A DNA stretch of 23,308 nt, taken from contig JBOZIK010000001.1 of assembly GCA_051453625.1 (NCBI GenBank), positions 11,009,586 to 11,032,893 of the forward strand. The letters run 5' to 3'. Positions 9,632 to 19,198 of this stretch are shown piece after piece. The notes beneath the pieces are model-generated. The model was given only the letters and a program-made list of their open reading frames with translations. It did no database searches and was not told where the DNA came from. Numbering within the stretch: position 1 is the stretch's first letter; each line of letters starts with the position of its first letter. The position numbers and the translations under genes were made by a program. The stretch is from Welwitschia mirabilis. Taxonomy: Eukaryota > Gnetophyta > Gnetopsida > Welwitschiales.

Positions 9632-10106
9632 ACCTATCTTTTGATGCTTATGTTTTTCTTTCATGCTTGTATTTCTTTTATCCTTTGTCATTGATGTTAA
9701 AAGGAGAAAAATTAATTAGTCATTTATGTTACTCTCAGTTGTATCTGCTCTTGATGAGTACTTTTCATTTTATTATTCATCTTTTAGTAATAGAAATACA
9801 CTTGTTTTTATGCTTTATAATTTGTGTTTCAAATTTTTTAGTGCACATCTATCTTCATTATGAACTAAAATTTCTGATATATCTTATGGTTATTTAATAA
9901 TTTATGATTAAATTATTATCTATTTTATTTATTTATATATATATATATATGGCACTTCAATTTTTTTTTAAATTCTAGCATAATTGAGAACTTTTAAAAT
10001 ATCTTACTTGATATAAAATGTTTAATATTTTTTCAAAAGTTAATAGAATTTTTGTAAGAGGAGTTTTTCTAAATCTAATCTCCTCAACTAAAAAATGTTT
10101 TCCATC
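9632..10106 (+). other. ORF3-to-3' LTR spacer of element I with a second polypurine-like tract
   Basis: No gene is recognised. A 76-codon open frame here is hydrophobic only because the strand is T-rich. At 9691-9710, TTGATGTTAAAAGGAGAAAA closely resembles the true polypurine tract and that of element II, yet it lies about 415 bp before the LTR. A (TA)n run occupies about 9934-9950. Confidence 0.6.
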
Positions 10107-10123
10107 AATGTCAAAGGGAGAGA
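10107..10123 (+). other. Polypurine tract of element I
   Basis: CAATGTCAAAGGGAGAGA-like sequence abuts the 3' LTR (TGTTAAATTATT). This is the usual plus-strand primer layout in plant copia elements and fixes the LTR left edge. Confidence 0.9.
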
Positions 10124-10335
10124 TGTTAAATTATTATTTGCTAATTGATATTAAACTAATGTTTTCTATGTAATAAAATTTGTTGTATCTTATGCAAAAA
10201 ATATTAATCACTTGCAAATCAGAAGTCAAAGTATTTTATGGCACATTTAAATCCTAAAACCTATCAAGTTTTGATACCCTCTTGAGGAGTTAACCATACT
10301 TCTAAAGGGTTGATTACACTTGAAGTAAACACATA

Positions 10336-10703
10336 GAAGTGAATTGAATTTAGAGGGGTCAACTATACATTTGAATGGTTAACCAGACCTTTGAACCTAA
10401 GCACTAGTACTTCTAAACCGATCATCAAGAAGTCAACCAAACATTTGAGGGGTCGATCAAACATAAGTACTATGCATTCAGTACTTCTGAATCAATCATC
10501 AAGGGTCAATCATACATCTGAGGAATTGATTAAACCTGAGCACTCTACATCTAATACTTCCTAATAAATTGTCAAGAGGTTGACTAAACATCTATGAAGT
10601 TGACTAAACCTGAGCACTGTGCATCTGATACTTCCTAGCTAATTAGCAATGGGTTAACTGAATTCCTGAGGGACCGACTAGACCTGGAGAAAAAAACCTT
10701 TGA
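10336..10703 (+). repeat. 74-bp tandem repeats inside the 3' LTR
   Basis: The same marker ACT falls at 10409, 10483, 10556 and 10630, steps of 74, 73 and 74 bp. More GTCGA(C/T) cores survive here than in the 5' LTR (for example 'ggggtcgatc' near 10450), supporting GTCGAC as the ancestral core. Confidence 0.85.
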
Positions 10704-11305
10704 CAAATTTTATTTGGACCAAGAAAGCAACTGGACAAATATGCTAATGACCAAATGAGTGGTTGACTAGATCCCAAGGGTCGACTAGATATGGGGCCAT
10801 AAGAAACTGGGTCAACTAAAAGAACACAAGGGAAACTAATTTAAGTGATGATACTAGGTGAAGTTGATCAGACTTTTGAGGGGTCGACTATATATTACCA
10901 AGAGTCAAATCACTATTACATGTTTTTATTAAACCTTTGAATCTTTTTTATTTTCTTATTGTATTCATTGGCATCTCATTCTTTACCAAAGATGAATCAA
11001 GAGCTATGGTAACTTTTCATAAGCAGTCATATCTGTAGTACTATTTATTTTTAGATTGTACCATCTTCAGGAGAAGTGATTTAATGTTATTCTTAGGCTA
11101 AAGATCAAGTGATACCCATGCATTTGGACATATTATCATCATTACTATGCTTTCTTACAAATGTTTAAGACTGAGCCTTTAGAAAAATTTATTTTTAAAG
11201 GTTACAAGTAAGCCTATAATACCTAGAAGAGATTAATAAAGATTTGGATCAAGCACAGATAAAAGCTGATCATTGAGAGTGGAGTATGGATTTTTCTTGA
11301 ATCAT

Positions 11306-11312
11306 TATAAAT
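11306..11312 (+). promoter_or_regulatory. TATA-like box in 3' LTR
   Basis: TATAAAT in the same context as 3007-3013 of the 5' LTR. Confidence 0.45.
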
Positions 11313-11500
11313 CTTTTGTGCTTTTGATTGGTATTTCTATACTTTCTATTATTTCAGTTGTTAGAATACTTTTAGTTTTCTTACATAAATTTTTAATGAT
11401 TCATTTCAAGAAAGTTAATATTGGGAAGTTATTTGAATATTTTTAGAAATCTGTTCACAACCACCCCTACCCCTCCCCGGCTAGGGTTCTTGATCCTACA

Positions 11501-11505
11501 GAGAG
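11501..11505. repeat. Target-site duplication of element I, right
   Basis: GAGAG against GAGAC on the left. The sequence after it matches copy B from 22531 onward. Confidence 0.8.
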
Positions 11506-11648
11506 TTATAAGGTTGACATAGTAACTTTCTTCTAAATGATGAGTAGGATTGAGGAATCCCATCCCTTGAATTTAAGGATGAAAATTAAGAATCCTAGAG
11601 TAATGGATAAAGATTATGAGATAAGTGAAATAGATGCATAGCATTACT
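11506..11648. repeat. Dispersed repeat copy A, right arm
   Basis: It continues copy A after the element I insertion and aligns with 22531-22673 ('acatagtaacttt', 'aatcctagagt'). It ends where the left LTR of element II begins. Confidence 0.88.
11644..11648. repeat. Putative target-site duplication of element II, left
   Basis: TTACT precedes the left LTR. The same TTACT follows the proposed end of the right LTR at 20152-20156. Five-base matches are not rare in AT-rich DNA, so this is only supportive. Confidence 0.5.
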
Positions 11649-12769
11649 AATAGGATTAGAATAATCCTGGAGCTGGAGCTGAATAGTTTTTTTAAAAATT
11701 ATTTGAACAACTTACACAACTTAAGAATAAACTATACTTGAATCAAATATAACAAAATCATACTCACAAGAATACTTAAAAAAAAGTAAAAGGAACAATT
11801 TTTATAGTGGTATGGGAAACACCCTACTCCATTTTCAGAAGATGATTGTTTTGGATCTATATTACTTTACTATCTACTAGGTTTTAAAGATAATCTTCAA
11901 CCTTTACAAAATAAACTTTTGTAGGATAAGTCTCAATCTTCCATAAAGATTTTAAGTGTGAGTGATACAATGATGCCTTAGTGGTTAGATTCACTTATGA
12001 AAAAGTACAACCAAAAGAGCCTTCTTACTATAATATAGTATAGAGGTAGGCATAAAAGATAGTACAAAGATTTGATAGACATATGCCTTTTGGATAGTGG
12101 GTGTGGTTCACTTTTGCATCATAGACCCATTAATAATTTCTTTATTCCTAATAACCTTTTATATAAGACTATTAAAAATTAGCTATTAGAAGGATATTAG
12201 GGACTTCTGACACATTCAACAGTTAAATTATATAAGGCAATGACCAAAAAATAACTCTCAAATTTATTACCTACATTGGTTCAGTCACCCTCACATTTCC
12301 TACACATGATGCCATTTCTTAGGTGCATATACCCTATCCAATTTTGATTTACCCTTTTGATATTAAAAGCACATAACTAACTAATTTTAGACACATGTAA
12401 ATTTATTTGGAAGCTTTCCCTTTCAACCAAATAGTAAAATAAATTAACTAAATGTAAAAGATTTTCCTTTCACATAGTTGTAAGAATAATACAAAGTAAA
12501 GGTTGAATGTTATTTTAGAAAATAAAAACAGTTAATATTTAATTAAAGCCATTTTGGGTTCTAGTAATTCTAACTATATTAGTTTCATAACAATCATAAA
12601 TTTTGAAGTTAAGATTATTGTATCACACAAAAAACCATTTTAATGCATTACTTGAAAATCCAGTGAGCATTAAAAGATGGTTTGAGAATTCATAAGACAT
12701 GACAAAAAGTTCATAAAAACATGAAAACATATTAGAATGATAACAAAAACATAACATAAACATCCAACA
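11649..12769 (-). repeat. Left (3') LTR of element II
   Basis: About 11651-12340 aligns with 19201-19915 (right LTR), and the first ~555 bp also with 22676-23233 (copy B). The two terminal bases that read TG at 19199 are AA here. The far end is placed at 'catccaaca', which resembles the right LTR end. Between about 12345 and 12769 similarity to the right LTR is weak or absent, so one of the two has been rearranged. Confidence 0.75.
11799..11806 (-). promoter_or_regulatory. TATA-like box in left LTR of element II
   Basis: On the minus strand this reads TATAAAAA, about 150 bp before the LTR end. The same box is kept in the right LTR and in copy B, three diverged copies in all. Confidence 0.45.
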
Positions 12770-12790
12770 TCCAATATGACACACATCTTA

Positions 12791-12802
12791 TTCCCCTTTT
12801 GA
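12791..12802 (-). other. Polypurine tract of element II
   Basis: The minus strand reads GATGTCAAAAGGGGAATAAG, the usual copia tract between the last ORF and the 3' LTR. About 21 bases separate it from the proposed LTR start, so the LTR edge may be a little off or a spacer may be present. Confidence 0.75.
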
Positions 12803-12835
12803 CATCAACAACAAAGGAAGTGAATAAAACATCCT

Positions 12836-13864
12836 TTAATCTTCTAATTATTCCTCTAACTCAAATGAGTATTTCTTCTTAGAAAAGCACTCTACTTGAA
12901 AAGGTCTAGCCTATGCTTCTTCCTATAAAGTATCTGCTACTAGTGCGCCGAAAGTAATAAAGACCTCCTTAATGTAACAAGTTTTAGAGTTAACTTTCTT
13001 AAGCATGAAAAGCATCTCATCTTGTAAAGAAAGTTTAACAAGAGGGGGTTGGAAAAATTTAAAGAAAGTTTCAAATATATGCATGCAAGAAATCATTACA
13101 TGTCACATTAAAATAATCAGGGTAAGAGAATCTAGCTTGGGATGAAATTTAATCCTATAATGTTTATAAATATTAGTGATACAAATAGAGTGAGGTAGGA
13201 CTTTTGGCTAATGATATTTAAGTTGGGAAACCTTTATTTAGCATAATGAATGGAACATCTATAGGCTTCATTTTTATTATAATATAAAGTAAATAGGCAT
13301 GGTAGTTAGAAGTCTCAGATCTAGACCTAAAGGAAAAATAAAATTATAAGTAAAGATAAGGTAAAACAAATAATACTTACATAGGAGATAGGAGGTAGGT
13401 AAGTTCTTCTTACATTGCAATCATTTTCCACAATGGTTACCTAGTTCTTGTTTTTAATGCTATTTGTAAAAGATCAAAAATCCTCAAGATCACTTCTTAG
13501 ACTCTTGGTAAGAGTAGAGATCAAATTTGGAGTAATGATCATCTTCTTATCCAAGATTGAAGTTGATAGATTAAAATCTCTACATTGCAAGAAGCATTTG
13601 CATAAAACATTCTTATAAGTTAAGAATAGATAGGATCTAATACATTTAAAAATTAGGTTTACTCAAACTTCTTTAGAATCTACTAACTTCTCTAAGTTCT
13701 TATATTTCATGGGGTTCAACCTTTCTTTCTTAGAAAATTTCCTTCTTCTCAAACTATTTCAAAAACATCTATACATCTTATTCAAACATCCCTACAAAGA
13801 AATAAAAGCTTGGTTTATTATCTAAAGCTTTTTCCCTTTGGTTAGAAGAGATACCCTCTAACAT
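12836..13864 (-). pseudogene. ORF3 of element II, homologous to ORF3 of element I, broken
   Basis: The minus-strand frame begins MLEGISSNQREK at 13864, 63 bases after a splice-acceptor-like AG. Shared with element I in the same order: FEKKEIF, stop, ER (13721-13753 region); FYANASCN (13584-13607); TPNLISTLTKSLR (about 13495-13545); HYRIKFHPKL (about 13132-13161, tyrosine inferred across a frame change). FYFFVGMFE near the start also parallels the other copy's FFY, stop, GIYDE. Frames change several times and stops are numerous. The last recognisable codons are acidic (FELEE, then ED and a stop), echoing the Glu-rich tail of the other copy. This copy has no gap, so it gives the best view of the whole ORF: about 340 codons. 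The function is unknown; a position after pol is also where env-like genes lie in SIRE-type elements. Confidence 0.7.
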
Positions 13865-14250
13865 TTTGAAAGCTTAGAGATGAGGACAAAACAAAGATAT
13901 TAGAGAGAAAGTTAGAAATGTTGATAGCTACAATGAATAAAAAAGGAGAAAGGGCTCATTATTAAATAGAAAAGTGCTAGCTTCCTAAAGATATTTCTGG
14001 AAATAAAGTGGAGTTAATAAAATTTTGGATTTTCAACCCTTTTTGAGAGTCTTTAAATGCCATCCTAGTTAACTACATGATTGTTCTATCAACCTGCCCA
14101 ATCAACTAGTTAAAAACTTAGTTGATCTATCTATAATGCCTAATTTAAATCTAGATGATTAGTTAAAATTTTAATTGAATCCATTTAATTAGGATGATTA
14201 AGTTAACTTGAATGAAAGTTTGATTGATTGTCCAACATTTAGTTAAAGGA
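13865..14250 (-). other. pol-ORF3 spacer and leader of element II
   Basis: No coding similarity. On the minus strand a run with GTTAACT and GATCAACTAA-like blocks is followed by a pyrimidine-rich segment and 'ttattcattgtag' ending at 13928, then a C/T-rich leader to the ORF3 ATG. The layout matches element I. Confidence 0.5.
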
Positions 14251-14929
14251 AAGTGATAAAATTCCTAGCTCCCTTCTTAAGATGAAAAACCTATCAAAAT
14301 TTAGGGGCTTAGAAAATATATCTACTAGTTTGTCTTTAGATTTCATGAAATTCATAAAATTATTATGTTTTTCAACTTGATTTACAAGGAAATTATGCCT
14401 AATCTCTATATGATTAGTGTGAAAGTAAAGAACTAGATTTTTTAAGATGTTAATGGCACTTTTACTATTACAAAATATTATGGCCTATTCATAATTCATC
14501 TAAAAATCCTTCATCATTTCCTTCACTCATAGAAGTTGAGTGTAATAGCTCTTGAAAACAGTGTACTCTACTTTTGTAGTTGATAATTATATAGAGTGTT
14601 ATATTTTACTTGCTCAAGCAACCAAGCATGATCTAAGCAAGAAATAGTTTTTGCTTGTATTTTTTCTATCATCCTTACATCCAACCCCATTTTGATCACT
14701 AAACCCTACAAGATTATAAGATGTTGCATTAGGGTACCATATGCTCAACTTATTTGTAACTTTGATGTATCTTATAACTTATTTGATGGGTTGGAGGTGG
14801 GATTCCTATAGATTAGTATGGTATATATCACACACACTAATGGTAAATATTATATGAATTCTACTAGTAGTGAAATATAACAAGCTTCAAATCATACTCC
14901 TATACAATTTTTGTATCTATTAATTTATT
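14251..14929 (-). pseudogene. pol: RNase H remnant of element II
   Basis: Minus-strand pieces in order: GFSDQNGVGCKDDRKNTS (family: GYADADYAGDxxDRKSTS), STTKVEYTVF (family: LSTAEAEYVA), a degraded CDNTSAIN reading CNSKSAINILKN, IEIRHNFLVNQVEKHN (family: IDIRHHFLRDxVEKG), LVDIFSKPLNFDRF and RRELGIL at the end. The order and spacing are those of copia RNase H. The Asp of GYAD survives as GFSD, but in-frame stops and frame changes destroy the product. Confidence 0.88.
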
Positions 14930-15720
14930 ATTAGATCTGAATCCATAGATATACTTATAGACATAGGTATATTAACTATCTTAGCATTCTCTAAATTGAA
15001 CTATTTAACTAAATCCTTTACATACTTAGTTTGGAAGAGAAATATACCTTAACCACTTTGTTTTATTTGCAATCTAACAAATATGCTTACCTCTTCTATC
15101 ATGCTCATCTCAAAATGTTTCTACATTAATCTAGAAAATTCTAATGATATTTTATTTTTTGAAGCTCCAAGAATAATGTTATTTACACATATTTGAATAA
15201 TAATGAATTCTTTTTATACATTTTCAATGAACAAAGTCTTATCTATTGCACCTCTTTTATACCCACTATTTGAAAGAAAACTAGCTAGTTGTTTATGCCT
15301 ACCTGAAATCATATAGAGCCTTTTTAATTTTATAGACATAATTTGAATAGTTAGGATTAATAAATCCTTTAGGTTATTCTACATCAACTTTTTCATTTAA
15401 GATACTATTCAAGAATGCACTATTAACATTCATCTAGTAAATGGTAAACTTTTTGAGATTAGCAAAATATAGGAACATGCAAATGATTTATAATCTGGTA
15501 ACCAGAGAAAAGGTATTTACAACATCAATATCTTCTATTGGATTATATCCTTGGGTAACTAGCCTTTCTTTATTCTTTATGATTATGTTTTTTTCATCAT
15601 ACTATTTTTCAAAAACACTAAGTTTTAATTACATTCTTGTCTTTGGGTTTTGCCACTGTCATGATCCATTCTTCATGTTGTTTAGCCTCTTAAAGTCTTT
15701 AAGCTCTACCTAATAAACAT
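14930..15720 (-). pseudogene. pol: Reverse transcriptase remnant of element II
   Basis: Minus strand: KERLVTQGYNPIEDID (family: KARLVAQGYNQEEGID) near 15500-15560; MNVNSAFLNSILNEKV (family: MDVKSAFLNG.LNEEV) near 15385-15433, with the catalytic Asp of MDV now Asn; KIKKALYDF; FIIIQICVNNIILGASKN near 15150-15200, where the YVDD box has become CVNN (15179-15190). LENAKIVNIPMSISI follows near 14950-15000 (family: LENAKPVNTPM). All three RT carboxylates are lost, consistent with long inactivity. Frame changes occur around the ALYDF segment. Confidence 0.9.
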
Positions 15721-16279
15721 AGGATACATGAGCATAAAATAAACACATAAATATTTATGTGTAAAACCCTTTTAGAAAGAACCATGGGAAGCAAATAGAG
15801 CTCTTAATCTCATTCAAGAATCAAAAGAATCAACTATACAAAATAGACCCCCAAGCAACCTCTAAATAAGTTTAGGGTTTTAAGTCAATAAAATGTAAAA
15901 AATTACTTTTATTTTTTTCTTTTTTTAAAAAAAATTAAATACCTTAAGGAGTTAAAACATAACATCCTTTTACAACATTATAAAAAGAGGGGTCAATGTT
16001 AAAACATAACATTACAATATAAATAAGACAAATTTGGCTTCACTTTTCAAACAAAAAAAAAATCTTAAGGGATTATCTTGTGTGCATACTTTAGTTGACA
16101 TTATCAATAACTAAACCAAGAGTATAACCCTTAAGTTCTTAAATTTACTCTCCTCACGTTATTGATTTCTAACTAAATCCACCACTCCTTTTTTAGTATA
16201 ACTTATCATAAGAAAATCTTTAAGAGGTGTTCTTTTCTTACCATTATTATTTAATTGACTAAAATTATCATCATCAATT
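15721..16279 (-). other. Integrase-RT linker of element II
   Basis: This is the variable linker region. It is low in complexity, with A/T runs near 15900-15950 and stops in all frames. Near 16150-16230 the minus strand still reads KKRTPLKDFLMIS. No separate gene is seen. Confidence 0.5.
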
Positions 16280-16975
16280 TGTGAATTTATAAACACTTCT
16301 ATTAAGATAGTATGTTTTTTAAAAACTCTATATGCTCTAGTTCAAGAAGGATATCTAAGAAAAAATAGCTTCATCTATAGTGGGATCAAAATTTCCTAAG
16401 TTTTTTCTATGTTTAGCATGAAACATTTACTCCCAAATACTTTAAGATAAGGAACATTTGGCTTTATACCTATTCACATTTCATAGGGAGTTCAATTCAT
16501 ACCTATCCTTAAGTACACTTGGTCAATGATATGATAAGCAATATTTATTGCTTTAGCCCAAAAGTTTTTGGGTACCTCTTTGTCATTTATCATTATTCTG
16601 GTCATATCTTAAAGGACTGCATTTTTCCTTTCAACCTCTCCATTTTGTTATGTAGTCTTGAGTATTCAAAATTCATGGTTAACACCATTATTTTAATATA
16701 AAATGTTTCAAAATATTGATGCTTAAACTAATCTTCATGATTAATTTTAATCTTCTTATTAACATATCCTTTTCCATTTTGCACTAAATTTAAAATTTAT
16801 ATAAAATGTTTAAAAGATTTAGATTTATTTCTTAAAAATTATACCTAAGAAATCCTAGTTATCATCCATAACTAAGACATACTTTTTGCCAAATAGGCTT
16901 GTAGTTTTAGAAGGGCCTACCAAATCCATATGAATGAAGTTAAGAGGTATGGTAGTTTATATGACATTCTTACTC
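16280..16975 (-). pseudogene. pol: Integrase remnant of element II
   Basis: On the minus strand the core begins PLNFIHMDLVGPSKTTSL (family: PLELIHMDLFGPTRTASL), with the first catalytic Asp intact (gat at 16924-16926). The second motif reads KINHED in place of RSDHGxEF, so the Asp is Asn. The third is preserved as QNGEVERKN (16621-16647) with the catalytic Glu intact. Downstream FGSKCFMLN and AYRVFKKHTI match the C-terminal part of copia integrase. Two of three catalytic residues remain, a different loss pattern from element I, which keeps only the first. Confidence 0.88.
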
Positions 16976-17500
16976 TTATAAGATTCTCTTATTCACTTCC
17001 CTTTTTAGCCTAAATTACACATTTCATATTTAATGAAGTTTATCTTTAGAAGACCTATTACTATCTCCTTCTTTATAAAGACCTCTAGATGATCATAGTT
17101 TAATGCCCTAGTTTTTAATGCTAGACATCTTCATTATTTCCATAGAGACATAGCAAGCAAAGTTAGATGATTTGCTCTATGCAATACACATTATCAATCC
17201 TTTTTTCCAAAAGGATTATATCATTGATTTTTACCTATCTAACTTTCCATTTTTATGGTCAAAAATAACTTTGTGTCCTTTATCACAAACTTAACTAATA
17301 CAAACAAGGTTTTTCTTTAAACCATTATGAATGGTACCTCCTCCAATGGTATATGTTTCTTCTATCTTAGCCTTAACATCATCTCCAAAGATGACTTTTC
17401 CATCAAAAATGTTTAACCATTAGAATCTTGATCTATTTCTAGACATATGATAAAAGCATCCACAATTAAGACACTAATAAGTACCACTGCTAACCTTGAA
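16976..17500 (-). pseudogene. pol: Protease and GAG-pre-integrase remnant of element II
   Basis: The protease motif on the minus strand (about 17420-17475) reads CLNCGCFYHMSRNRSRF where the family has YLDSGCSRHMTGDRSRF. The catalytic Asp is Asn, as in element I, and Ser is Cys. The GAG-pre-integrase domain is weak; only its Lys-rich end just before the integrase can be traced. Stops are frequent. Confidence 0.75.
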
Positions 17501-19110
17501 AAGTACTTGAATTAAGAGACTTTTCAAATTATTAAATTTTACCATATAGTCTTTTATGACCTTTAAGAAAAGATTTGCTTAGGAACAAAATTGAAAAGTA
17601 AGTACTAATATTTGTAAAATAAATCTTTCTAAATGGATAGTTAAATTTATAGTGACCAAACTTGTAGCAAAAATGATATGTAAAGAGTCATACTTTTAGT
17701 TATTACCTTAGTAGATGATGATGATATTGAGCTGCTTTTATAGCCAATTCCCTTTAAATGTAAACCGACCCAAATCAAACATCTTCTCAAGTTTCTTAGA
17801 TCTTTTATGAATTCATTTAAGGTTTGAAAATAATTCTTTAATTCCTTAGTGAGGCCTAAGTTCTCATCTTAATTCTCTTTAAATATTTTATTTATTCTTT
17901 TATTTTCCTCATTTAGATCTTTAATGATTTTGTTCAAATCATTGATTTTCTCAATAAGCCTTTCACATTCTTAATAAATTTCTTAATAGATCTCTTCAAC
18001 ATCATCCTCTTCTTTCTCTTCACTTATGTCCTAGTCATCATGGTTATGTTACTATGGTGTCATAGTAGTGGGAGATACAAAGGCCAAAAATGATAAGCTT
18101 CTTCTAGATTTTTCTTTGGTGTTTGATCCTCATTCTTCATTATCTTCAATGTTATCCCATGTAGATATAAATGATAAGTTCTTTGACTTTTTCATCTCAA
18201 TCCCATGTTTGTTGTTTAGGCATTTACTAGCCATATGACCAAATCCCTTGCATGCATGACATTGGATCTCCTTTCTTCTTTTAAAAATTTTCTTTGACTC
18301 AGAGAAAATTGTTCTTATTATCTTGCTTGATTTCTATTCTCTTCATTTTAACATAAACCTTTTGAATCTATTCATAATAAGGGCACATCATCTTCATCTA
18401 TCCCTTTCTCTAATTGATCATTTTTTACCCCTTCATAAGTGATTTTTAGGACTAGGCTCTTTGTCTTATCCTTATAAAACCTTAGTTCATATGCTTGTAG
18501 ATTTTTTAGAAGCTCATCAATCTTTATTTTTTACAAATTTTTGCTTTCTTTGATTAGTAGTATTTTAGGTTTAAATCTTTTGGCAATAGATCTCAACACT
18601 TTTCTTACTACTCATGATTATTCCATCTTTTCTTTAAGACTCTTGATAGAGTTGATAATATTAGTTAGCTTTACAAATAATTCTTAGAGTATTTCCTCCT
18701 CACCCATTCTAATATCTTCAACTTTGGAGATCATCATTTAAAGGTTATCATGCTTTCCAAAGGGTGTGCCTTTATGAGCAGTTTCTAGAATAACCTAAGC
18801 TTCATTTGTTGAATTGTAATTGACTATTCTTTCTAGACTCCTTAGCATTTATTACACAGAAAATACCATTTAAAGCATAAAAATTAAGATTAGTCAAATT
18901 TTCAATTGTTATATTTCATTTATTCTTAGGCTTTAGGGACATAACTATATTTTCTCCAGCATCAATATGGGCATTTGTAGGAATATGGCATCCATTTTCC
19001 AAAATATCTTTAATATCCCCATCAATGGATTGTAAGAAAATTCTCATTCTAGCCTTTCTGTATCCATAGTTTATTCCTTCAAAGAGTGAAGACCTAAAAA
19101 TAAAAAGTCT
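17501..19110 (-). pseudogene. gag: gag remnant of element II with intact zinc knuckle
   Basis: Capsid-type protein read on the minus strand. It begins near 19087 with LFEGINYGYRKARMRIF (family: FDGTNYAYWKARM), open for over 40 codons, with the Trp replaced by Arg. Further in are RMGEEEIL (family: RMEEDETF), VRKVLRSIAKRFKPK near 18560-18610 (family: VRKVLRSLPKRFRPK) and IDELLKNLQAYE (family: IEELVGSLQTYE). The zinc knuckle at 18220-18261 reads CHACKGFGHMASKC, a complete C-x2-C-x4-H-x4-C motif and the only intact functional motif of this gag. Ser/Asp-rich and Lys-rich segments follow towards the protease. Several stops and frame shifts break the frame. Confidence 0.9.
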
Positions 19111-19180
19111 TTTTACAATATTACTTATGGCTAGGATTATTGAGTTAAAGATTGGTTAAAATTTTGGTGTTGGCTTAAAT

Positions 19181-19198
19181 TGGTGCTCTAATATCAAA
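19181..19198 (-). other. Primer-binding site of element II
   Basis: The minus strand reads TTTGATATTAGAGCACCA, a near match to the tRNA-iMet type TGGTATCAGAGCACCA. It abuts the right LTR and proves the minus orientation of the element. Confidence 0.88.

Larger units (their letters stand above)
1726..11500 (+). mobile_element. Element I: complete but decayed Ty1/copia LTR retrotransposon with an extra ORF3
   Basis: The order LTR, primer site, gag, protease, integrase, RT, RNase H, ORF3, polypurine tract, LTR is readable on the plus strand. Integrase before RT places it in Ty1/copia. The RT wording (IYVDDIIF preceded by NDFIIIQ) and the gag start (FDGLNYAY) resemble the SIRE/Maximus and Tork side of copia; I cannot place the lineage exactly without a tree. 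The element is dead: stops in all domains, several frameshifts, and lost catalytic residues in protease and integrase. It sits inside the dispersed repeat copy A. Over the first 135 or so aligned bases the two LTRs differ at about one base in five, counted by eye, so the insertion is old. Confidence 0.93.
10124..11500 (+). repeat. 3' LTR of element I
   Basis: It begins TGTTAAATTATT and ends GATCCTACA, so both TG and CA ends are intact here, unlike the 5' copy. It carries the 74-bp tandem block and the TATA-like box in the same order. It lacks 98 bp present in the 5' LTR; the junction is at an ACTA (10887-10890). A C-rich stretch at 11460-11480 lies near the end. Confidence 0.93.

Noticed and set aside
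9667-9897. 76-codon hydrophobic frame after ORF3 that could look like an envelope membrane segment
   Set aside because: Hydrophobicity follows from T-rich codons, there is no match in element II, and the frame overlaps the upstream polypurine-like tract.
9934-9950. (TA)n run
   Set aside because: A simple microsatellite in AT-rich DNA; no further meaning seen.
15441-15713. 90-codon plus-strand frame with hydrophobic stretches
   Set aside because: It is the antisense shadow of the minus-strand RT of element II.
16519-16701. 60-codon plus-strand frame
   Set aside because: Antisense of the integrase region that encodes QNGEVERKN on the minus strand.
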